The notes under the pieces: generated by a model
What the model was told of the DNA's origin: nothing
Databases searched by the model: none
What the model saw: only the letters and a program-made list of their open reading frames with translations
NCBI RefSeq assembly: GCF_024679245.1
Contig: NC_090177.1
Location: 51,910,223-51,974,222 of the forward strand
Reading direction: 5' to 3'
Length of the DNA: 64,000 bases
Source: Pseudorasbora parva
Lineage: Eukaryota > Chordata > Actinopteri > Cypriniformes > Gobionidae
In this document: piece by piece, positions 51,503 through 64,000 of the stretch
Numbering within the stretch: the stretch's first letter is position 1
How the letters are laid out: each line of letters starts with the position of its first letter
Translations under genes and position numbers: made by a program

Positions 51503-52681
51503 AAAAGGGCATAAAAAGAGCCTTAAAAGGCCTATAAAAAAACAACGATAGGGTCTGAGAACTTGATTTTCGGGCTGCTGGTTACAAAAACTTTATCAAG
51601 CGTTTTGCCATGCCCATCCGGGGGGAAAAATGTCGATTTTCATATTTTCAGCTCATTTATCATGCGAATGTGGTGCTTTTTTTAACCTTTAAAACTGTAA
51701 AACCTCTACCGATGGCCCGATCTCCGTAAAAGTTTGCACGCTTCTTTGGGATAATATGGCGCACGTCCTCAGCCGATTTGGTGAAGTTTTGCGCAGAGCA
51801 GACCCTTTTTCTGTCATTTGAAGGTCGTTTTGCACAGAATAATATGAAGCATTTTTCCCCTTTATAAGAGTTGAAGCACCATTAAAGTCTGCCAGCTTCT
51901 TTAGCATCACGTGACGCATGCGCACGCTTCATTTGGTGACGCTGTATGCAAATCAGGCAGGAAGAAGGCCGCTTTCAGCCATTGAATGGGATTTTCCATA
52001 GAAATGCATCATTTTGACAGCTTTTTAGTTGCTATAGCGCCACCGAGTGGCGGTCCGCCATGTCCTTTTTCACGCAGCCACAGAGTGAGCTCTTAAATAG
52101 GCGTGCTGAGTTTGGTGACAATATCTCGTTCCGTTGACGAGTAATAGCCAATTGAGTAAAAGGGGCCCCTCCCACCTCAAACGTTTTGGCGGCCCTTAGG
52201 GACCGTGAACCCAAATTTGCACTTTTTTTTAATAATTATTGACATTCAGACTCCAGAGAATCTGGCTGCGCTGGTTTGGTTCCGGTCGGGCCAAAAACCA
52301 GGGACTAGTTCGCAAAAGTAGGTTTTTGGAAAATGCCAAAATTCCCGAAATTTTTCCCAGGGTGACGAGGCAATCCGAGGCATGCGTTTTGTCCGTCCCG
52401 AGCCAAGGATTCCAACGATATAAGACACTTGAGCCCACGCCTAACGGTTAAGGAGTTATGAGCCGTTTCGTACTTTTGCTCGCTGTAGCGCCCCCGTCAG
52501 GCCGATCGGGGCGTGCCTCGGTGGCGTAGGTAGTCGGTGTGAGTACCACCAGCCCTGAAAGTTTCAAGTCTCTGCGACTTACGGTTTGGTCTGCCCGATC
52601 AGTTTTAAATGGAGAATGATGCATCATGGGAAAATTAACAATAACAATAGGGTTTCAGCCCTTCAGGCTTGAACCCCTAAA
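51503..52681 (+). mobile_element. Diverged, GC-richer unit 31 with one tail
   Basis: Begins like unit 30 (AAAAGGCCTATAAAAAAAC) and has the element's landmarks (TTGCTATAGCGCCACCGAG, GGCCCCTCCCACC, CCAGGGACTAGTTCGC, ATAAGACACTTGAG). The AAT run is replaced by GGAGAATGATGCATCATGGG. One tail (52631-52681) reads AGCCC-TTC-AGGCT. It is the last member of the array. Confidence 0.8.
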
Positions 52682-53140
52682 AATAATGCCTGACCCCAAA
52701 TGACTGACCAGTATATTGTTGTTACAAAAGATTTCTATTTTAAAAACATTTGCTTCTTTTATTTTTTTATTTTTATTTTTTTACTTTTTATTAAACAAAG
52801 TATTATAAAAAGGTATCAGAGGTTATGAACATATATTAGTGATCCGCTCTGTGTCCAGCACTCCTAATGAATCCTCATCTGAGAATGATTTCTGAAGGAT
52901 CATGATCACTGAAGACTGGAGGAACCATCCTGAACATTCAGCTCTGATCACACAAATAAATCAGCATTTAAAGGAGAATGCACTGAAAAACTTATAGTTT
53001 AAATTGGAATAATATATCACAATATTACATTTGTTTCTGTATTTCTGATCAGATAAATGCAGGCTTGATGAGCAGAAGAAACTTCTTTCAAAAACATTAC
53101 AGATAGTAATGTGTCCAAACGTTTGGCCTGTGCTGTTGTA
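52681..53140 (-). mobile_element. Right arm of the long-inverted-repeat element
   Basis: From 52836 to 53140 it is the reverse complement of 1418-1725, ending GGCCTGTGCTG. The inner part (52681-52835) includes TGACCCCAAATGACTGACC and TTGTTACAAAAGATTTCT, sequence I recall from the middle of abundant cyprinid repeats. With the left arm it appears to form one element interrupted by the array. Confidence 0.68.
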
Positions 53141-53715
53141 ACAACTATGACTTATGAGTTTAATGTCTCGGGGAATAATTAACTCAAAAGGGATTTAATA
53201 TTCAATATTCATGAATTTATGAATATGATTTGCTAGTCGTTCATTACGTATTAAAGTTTCCCGATAGGGAAAATTGTTTAATTAAATACAAGTAACCCTT
53301 TATGGAATTGCTTGAAATTATCCTACTAAGTTTGTCCTGCAAATTAGTTATAGACTTTTCAAATCAATTCTCAATAAGGGATTACTGCTTTACGAGCGCA
53401 TAAGAAACATTAACTTTACTGATCAGGATAAGTTCAATATTTCAAATGGTCATACAGTTTACTTTACTAACATAGTAGCATAAGCAGTTAGGTAACGTTT
53501 AGATCGCAAGTTTCATTGACTTTGTGTATGTGGGAGAACAACAGATTCAACTCATTAAATGTCTTTTGAAGGTTTAATAAACACAGACTAAAAATAACAC
53601 TACGATTCACACAGAAAGTACACACTAAATATGCATCAAGAGAGAGTAGAAATATAGATAGTAAACGAAAGAATACATAAAAGAGAATAATGAATAGACT
53701 GAAGTTAGAGAGAGA

Positions 53716-53719
<4 letters not shown>

Positions 53720-53752
<33 letters not shown>

Positions 53753-53787
53753 AAGAGAGAGGGAGAGAGAGAGAGAGACAAAGAGAG
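53720..53787 (+). repeat. (GA)n tract with short interruptions
   Basis: Purine-only strand GAGAGA interrupted twice by CAAA. A homopurine mirror-type tract. Confidence 0.9.
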
Positions 53788-54126
53788 TGGGGGAGGGTAA
53801 GAAGCAGCTTTCCTTCAGTTCATCACATACGACCTTCACGGAGTTAACTTATCCCAACGGGAAAATAACACACCCTCTTTACAGCAGTTTGAATTTATAA
53901 GAAGAAGAATACTTGCATTCTTTTTGGTTTCGTTTTGGCTTCTCGCTTGTGTGTGTGTGTATTTCTGCGTGTCCGGCGGTCCTTTCCGAGGTCGGGAGGG
54001 AACGGCTGGTTGCTTTTAGGGATGCTCCGTGTTCTTGAAGATCGGATTGTAGAAGAGAAGATCTTTGGAAGAGATGAGGCCTGCTTGGAGGGCCTGCATT
54101 GGTGGCATGGCTTACGTGCCAGCCAG

Positions 54127-54150
54127 CCCCCCCCCCCCCCCCCCCCCCCC
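54127..54150 (+). repeat. Run of 24 C
   Basis: Uninterrupted C from 54127 to 54150. Length is prone to assembly or sequencing error, and neighbouring reading frames should not be trusted. Confidence 0.92.
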
Positions 54151-54881
54151 GTGGGTGTTGGCTCCCACAGGAGAGAGTTGGAGAAGTAAGAGCAAGAGAT
54201 TTTCGGAGAAGAGCAGAGAAGAGAAGATTGTCTCCACTGGTCTTTTATGGTCTGGGCGTAGTCCCACCCTCCAGGGTTAGACTTAACCAATGAGATTGTT
54301 GGGATTTCCAGGCGGGAAATTCCTCAGCAGATTTATGGCTCTTTGTTTGAAAGTTCGACTCAGTGGGTCTCTGAGTCTTCATACTATAATTAATGCAACA
54401 AACACACACTGTATTTTCTGAATAAGTGATATACATGGAAGTGTAAGTCGTGAAGTGAGCATTAATTTGATAGGAGACATGACATATATGAGGTTATCTG
54501 AACTAGTACTTTGTTAAGACAAAGATAAAAAAGATGCAAAATACCATACAGAAGAAACATTTTACAAGACAGTTATGTGTTTACATATAATGTCCTGGGG
54601 TGCATGTTCATCTATAGATGGTTTGTCTATAATTTGAGGTAAAAGCGTGTCTTAAACTCTTTGTGTCTGAAACTTCATGTGGCCAAATTCTTTTGAGCCA
54701 TAAAACATCTTATCAGATGGTTTCCAGGGTAATGAAGAATCCTTCTCTGTTGGGTTGGGGGAAGGTCTGACACTCAGCACAACTTTCAAAACATATTTGT
54801 TAAATGTAACTGGCGATTGTGTGTTTGATTCACCTGAGTCGCTACACTGTAAATATATATGACCTTTGTTATTTACTGCAG

Positions 54882-54974
54882 CCTTGACATCAGAGCCCAT
54901 TGAAGTGGCAGCTCTGGGAAGACCTCTGTATCCTGGTATGCTGTATGACTGCCGCAAGGATACCTTCATTCCAG
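54882..54974 (+). CDS. SNTX-like gene, upstream coding exon (partial gene)
   Basis: A 93-base exon that reads in frame into the large exon at 55137. It carries the short family N-terminal signature EVAALGRP (54902-54925) followed by GMLYDCRKD. The 3' edge is a GT donor at 54975-54976, leaving phase 1. The 5' edge is best taken at the acceptor TTTACTGCAG (AG at 54880-54881) after a T-rich stretch; an in-frame TGA lies just upstream, so the frame cannot extend further without splicing. No ATG is in frame, and the codon at 54884-54886, close to where a start might be expected, is TTG. Either an upstream exon supplies the start or the start is lost. A 105-residue open frame on the opposite strand is a shadow. 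Confidence 0.78.
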
Positions 54975-55136
54975 GTGCTTTACCAACCTGAAATAAAATA
55001 ATATAAAGTGTATTTTCCCCTCTACACCAAATGTTGGATCGCTAGTACTTGTGTAACCACACAATAAAACCTGCACCTTTCTTCAACAGTGCATTGCGCC
55101 CTCATACAGGACTGTTAAAGTCATTTCTCATTTCAG
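54975..55136 (+). other. Intron of the SNTX-like gene (162 bp, GT-AG)
   Basis: GT at 54975-54976. AG at 55135-55136 preceded by TCATTTCTCATTTCAG. Phase 1 on both sides, so the flanking exons join in one frame. Confidence 0.82.
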
Positions 55137-56840
55137 GTGTTACTCTGTGGGATAAGAATTCACTGAGTAAAGATTTGGACTCCCGTCCACAGCCCATGAC
55201 AGATGTGAAGTTCAGTAGCTCTGACTCTCTCTCTAGTAAGGCCAGTCTCCTGGATGTAAGTGCTTCCCTGAAGGCCAGCTTCTTAGGAGGGCTGGTGGAG
55301 GTGGAAGGATCTGCCAAGTTTCTGCGAGACACCAAATCCTCAAACCAGCAGTCCAGAGTGACAATGTATTACAGTGAAACCACCAGATTTGATCAGCTCA
55401 CTATGAGGCATCTGGGCCAGATCACCTACCCTCAAGTATTTGATCAGAAAACTGCAACTCATGTGGTCACGGCTGTACTGTACGGAGCTCAGGCCTTCAT
55501 GGTGTTTGATCGGAGATTTTCAGAAGAGGAAAACAAGCAGGAGATTGAGGGAAAACTGAATATCATGGTCAGGAACATACCTCAGTTCTCTATTGAGGGA
55601 GAAGGAACTCTAAAAATGACAGATGGTGATAAGAAAATGGCTGAGAGCATTGGTTGCACATTTCATGGTGACTTACGCCTTGATCAGAACCCCACCACTT
55701 TCGTGGAGGCCCTAGATGTGTACAAGAAACTCCCTGATCACCTGAAGCAGAATCCAGAGAACGCAGTTCCAATCAAAGTCTGGCTCTATCCTCTTTCTCT
55801 ACTAGATTCAAAAGCTGCTCAGATGGAGAGAGAAATCACCACACGTCTGGTTACCAACATTGAAGATATAATGGAGGGGCTGGGAGAAGTAGAGAGAACA
55901 TACAACGACCTGTCCAGAAAAACACTGGTGAATGTTTTCAGTGACATCAAAGAGAGGCTGCAGTCATTTCAGAGCTCATTCAGCATTTACAAAAATGTGC
56001 TCATGAAAGCAGTGGCCAGGGTCTTGCCTGCTATACGAGAAAGAGAGATGGAGGAGAAGTCGCTAGAAGACATTCGGAAGATCCACTACAGCTCCCCTTT
56101 TAAAGCCGACAGGCTTAACCAGTGGTTAGGTAGTGTAAAGTCTGAACTTAACCTCTTGAGTTCTCACACCAAGATGCTGGAGGGAATCAAAATTGAAGAC
56201 TCAGATCGTCTCAACACCATCCTCTTTAATCTTGATATTGATGTTGTGGTGTGCTTGACCTTCACATCGCTGAAGTATGAAGACCCGTATCTTTCAACCC
56301 TGACAAAGTTTCTGAAATCTGACAAGTTTAAAGAGCTAGATGGGGAACACAACATGGTTTCTGTGGCATCTGTCAGAAAGTGGTTCAATGATCATGCTGT
56401 CATCTCAAAGATGAGAGAGACCTTCTCTCTTTTCAGAAGTTTTTCGGAGGCTAATAAAAATGAAAAGAGATACAGATTCATTATATCTGCTATCTCCGAT
56501 TCTTCCAGTCCAGGCTCCTCCATCCGTCTGTATGAAAAAGGGCAGCTGACAGACACTCAGTTCCAGCCCGTGTCGAAGCCTCCGCCACCAGAAGTGAAGG
56601 ATGTCCTGAAGCGCAGTGTGTCCCTGAAACTGCAGAAGTCCCCAACTGGAGAAACTGTGAAGTACAAAGTGGAGTACCGGCAGCTGAATGAGGAACAGTG
56701 GCATGCCATAAACACACCTGATGAAGTCTTTACTCTGACTGGATTGGAGTTTGGAAGGCAGTACATGATCCGCTACAGGATAGTGGGTAAAGTGGGAGTG
56801 AGTGAAGCCAGCGACACTATCGGCCCCATAACGACTCCAG
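55137..56840 (+). CDS. Stonustoxin-like (SNTX/MACPF-CDC superfamily) protein, large exon
   Basis: A 1704-base exon (568 codons) with no stops. Family relatives are mostly non-venom cytosolic proteins of teleosts; a few in stonefish and lionfish are pore-forming venom subunits. Rough regions by exon codon: 1-223 MACPF/CDC-like fold, with two-strand sections such as MVFDRRFSEEENKQ; 224-365 long helical segment (focal-adhesion-targeting-like); 366-460 thioredoxin-like region starting DVVVCLTFTSLKYEDPYL; 481-568 fibronectin type III domain. No signal peptide or membrane helix is visible. The exon ends at donor GTAAGA (56841) in phase 1; reading past it meets a stop at 56917. A C-terminal B30.2 (PRY-SPRY) domain, found in many members, is not seen in this window. 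Nothing suggests a venom role. Confidence 0.9.
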
Positions 56841-58429
56841 GTAAGAGTCATATGCACATTTCTTTGCATTATTCTTTATCTTTAAAAATAATTAAAATGT
56901 GCTTGCTTTTGCAGTGACAACCATATTTACTGCACAGGTTATGCTATTATTAATAATTATAGGGTAAAATCTTAATGTAACAGGTTGTAAAGCGTTTGCC
57001 AATTGACAGTATATAAGAACGTATTATTTACTTCATTCATGTTGTCACAAATAGTCCTTAAAGACACAGAGTATATTATGTATTTGATGTCAATCTGTAC
57101 TACTGTGGAGATCATGGGCAGATGTAACAAACGCACATTTCTCTGTATGAAAACCAAAAGGACAGTGGAAATATAGCTAACATAAAATAAATGGCTCATA
57201 AAAAAAACAATACACACAGCATTTCTGCAGAAAGACCTCAGTCTTCTCTGAAAACAAAATTATTAATATAAATAATATTTTTAACAAATGCAAATCTCAT
57301 GATTTATATTCTTTAATACTAATCATTATTAACTATTCATAATAAATGCAAAGCATATTGAAGTTTATTGTGAATCTATGAAATAAGGTATGAAAAGAAG
57401 TTAAAGATTCAATGATAAAAAGAGAAAGACATGAACAGATTCAATATATTTATAATAATAAATATACTGCATCATGACAGCAATATTACAGACACGACAA
57501 CTCTCTCACCGTGTAGTGAACGGAGTACAATTCTAGCAGTTCCAGTTGTTACCACCAGGGGGTGTGTATGCTTGAGCTGCCACTTTATATACACTCATTC
57601 TTAGTTTCTTTATCATAGGCTGTGTCCTAAATCACCCCTTATACCCTTAAATGTGCACTATTTGAAGGAACATCCATTTGTAGTGGTGCCCGAAACCATA
57701 GTGGACGTTTTTGAGTGCACTCATTCAATCCCACAATGCACTGTAATAACGAGTGTACAGTAGATGTCCGCACAATGGCTGGAGAAGAGGCTTGTTCCGA
57801 TCGGTGTATGACATCAAAGCACCGCAAGAGTGTTTCCAGAGCAAACGACTTCTTATGCTTTTAAAATCGCTCACTCTCAACCTGTGCTCTCAACGCACTG
57901 TGAGAGTCGCGCACTCAATGAATTAACTCAACACTGTCCTATTCACCCCATATACCCTCATTCCCCATTACTGCACTAGTCTACTTAAAGGAGTGAATGA
58001 AAACGAGTGAGCGAATCCTGACATGAAGAAAAAAACAGTTATGCCACATAACAGGCTGAGTACAAATATATCACCTTGTTTACTAAATGCCTGGTTGGGG
58101 CAGACAAATTTACTGAAAACTGCAGCAACAATAGTGTAGGGGTGGAGACGCATGGCATCAAGTTAGGACAAATCGACCAGAGGTTTGAATCCGAACTCGT
58201 TCTACTCCCTTTTCCCATCACATATCAGATCGGAAAGGCATTTATCTTCAATAAAAATGAAGAAAATATTGGCAAAGCGAAAATAAAATAAAAAAATTAC
58301 TTATAATTTAAAAAAAAGATTTAATGTTTTATTAAAACAATTAAATACAGAAGATAAAGAGCTTAAAAAATAACCGCATATTACATCACAATCGCAATAT
58401 TGGTAAAAAAAAAAAAAAAAAAAAATCGC
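56841..58429. other. Non-coding sequence downstream of the SNTX-like exon, probably intron
   Basis: AT-rich. No B30.2, GTPase or other exon was recognised. About 57610-58020 (GTGCACTATTTGAAGGAAC, CCCACAATGCACTG) resembles short fish DNA-transposon remnants. A run of about 20 A sits at 58407-58426. Confidence 0.55.
57552..57564 (+). promoter_or_regulatory. Partial CTCF-like motif
   Basis: CCACCAGGGGGTG matches the first 11 positions of the CTCF core consensus, then departs. Weak on its own. Confidence 0.25.
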
Positions 58430-58700
58430 AATTCGATTACCTTCTATTTACTGGCAAATACACAATTCCAGAGGGAAGCCAGTGGAAGATCAACATTTTT
58501 CTTTTCTTTTGGGGGTCAATAAGAGTCAAGCGATAGCATAGATGCTGCTAGATTGTTTATAGCAAGAACCCTCCCTCTACATGACATTTGAGGAAGAATC
58601 CACCTCCATTTCTGGAAGCGACCAGCCAACGTTTCATAGAATTTTCTGCATGTATTTTTTCTGTTCCAAGAAAGAAAATAAAAGCCCTTTAAACCCCTTT
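58430..58700 (-). pseudogene. L1/Tx1-type LINE remnant
   Basis: The minus strand reads ETLAGRFQKWRWILPQMSCR followed by GRVLAINNLAASML, a segment typical of the region after the reverse-transcriptase core in fish L1/Tx1-like elements. It reaches a stop at about 58516, and further related residues continue beyond. It lacks the catalytic YADD part and is a short dead fragment. The CA minisatellite begins about 55 bases beyond it. Confidence 0.7.
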
Positions 58701-58753
58701 GAACTCCAGGGGCAGTGCTGATGAAGTTTTGGAATGCCTTCTTCCTCCCATTG

Positions 58754-64000
<5,247 letters not shown>

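Larger units (their letters stand above)
1861..52681 (+). repeat. 51-kb same-orientation array of one modular repeat element
   Basis: About 29 units, each starting AATTAAAGCTGCAAGCAGC (or GCTGCGAGCAGC) then AGCGGGGTTCAAGC, and most ending in ACGGTTTGGTCTGCACGAT plus (AAT)n. Modules: A, left end through GTTATAGCGCCACCTATAG; B, from AGCGCCAACTAGTGG through ATTATAGCGCCACCAAGTGG to CCAGGGACTAGTT; D, an alternative with GGATTTATAGGCTTTTGAG ending in the same CCAGGGACTAGTT; s, an AT-rich spacer with TTTGATTGACAG and CACGTGATTACAGAG; C, from AAATGGCGGAAA through GCTATAGCGCCACC to (AAT)n. Forms: A-B-C (about 1.17 kb), A-D-s-B-C (about 1.5 kb), A-B-s-B-C (about 1.88 kb), and long forms with extra internal sequence. 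No transposase, helicase or reverse transcriptase is encoded. The short ORFs recurring in each unit are by-products of sequence identity. The family resembles an abundant teleost repeat with unsettled class. Confidence 0.9.
53141..54881. other. Non-coding stretch upstream of the SNTX-like exons
   Basis: AT-rich to about 53700, then a GA tract, then more balanced sequence with a C run. No exon, tRNA or known element was recognised. The longer open frames around 53895-54290 cross the C run and low-complexity sequence in several frames on both strands, which argues against coding. An unrecognised LTR or 5' exon could lie here. Confidence 0.5.

Noticed and set aside
38781..51514. Frames with an 18-residue repeat (FVLEPLIKI-type)
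   Set aside because: They are translations of tandem 54-bp right-end tails.
53488..54436. Several overlapping frames on both strands around the GA tract and the C run
   Set aside because: Ser/Leu-rich and Pro/Gly-rich low-complexity translations, open in multiple frames at once, with no domain.
54652..54969. A 105-residue minus-strand frame overlapping the upstream SNTX-like exon
   Set aside because: The plus strand carries a family signature with matching splice phase, so the minus-strand frame is a shadow.
56841..58753. Search for a B30.2 or other C-terminal exon of the SNTX-like gene
   Set aside because: No open segment of suitable length or motif between the donor at 56841 and the minisatellite. 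Absence from the window is all that can be said.

Overview
The window looks like a chromosome segment from a bony fish, most likely a cyprinid (carp, barb or zebrafish relatives). This rests on recognisable teleost repeat families, two fish-type LINE reverse-transcriptase fragments, long CA-rich tracts, and a split gene of the stonustoxin-like (SNTX) family that is widespread in teleosts. No bacterial-type genes, rRNA, tRNA or CRISPR arrays were seen. Only one host-type protein-coding locus is supported.

Layout. (1) 1-1340: the 3' part of a decayed CR1/L2/Jockey-type LINE, entering from the left edge. (2) 1418-1860 and 52681-53140: the two inverted arms of what appears to be a single long-inverted-repeat element. 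(3) 1861-52681, between those arms: about 51 kb of head-to-tail copies, all in one orientation, of one non-autonomous repeat element. About 29 units of 0.7-3.4 kb can be delimited, followed by two diverged GC-richer units at the right end. Units are built from a small set of modules (called A, B, C, D, s here). Each unit has a left-end hairpin (GCTGC-AA-GCAGC), a run of AAT triplets, and in some a 54-bp right-end tail with a hairpin (AGCAC-TTC-GTGCT) ending CCCCTAAT. The tail end GCTTGAACCCC is the reverse complement of GGGGTTCAAGC just inside the left end. The array also holds a 51-bp minisatellite (7491-8216), a frameshifted fragment of an unrelated gene (19295-19980), CTCF-like sites, and blocks duplicated almost unchanged.

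(4) 53141-54880: non-coding sequence with a GA tract and a 24-base C run. (5) 54882-56840: two plus-strand exons of an SNTX-like gene, joined by a 162-bp GT-AG intron. The second exon covers the MACPF-like, helical, thioredoxin-like and fibronectin III regions and ends at a clean splice donor. No initiator Met and no later exon is visible. (6) 56841-58430: non-coding, presumably intronic. (7) About 58430-58700: a minus-strand L1/Tx1-type LINE remnant. (8) 58754-64000: a very large interrupted (CA)n minisatellite with a 19-base core, running off the right edge.

Nothing here forms an operon or pathway. The point of interest is how the 51-kb array was built: a split host element, unit junctions falling at hairpins, reiterated right ends with paired stem changes, and a circularly permuted duplication. 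These fit amplification of a Helentron/Helitron-like (rolling-circle) non-autonomous element. No transposase or Rep/helicase is present, so that class assignment is inference.
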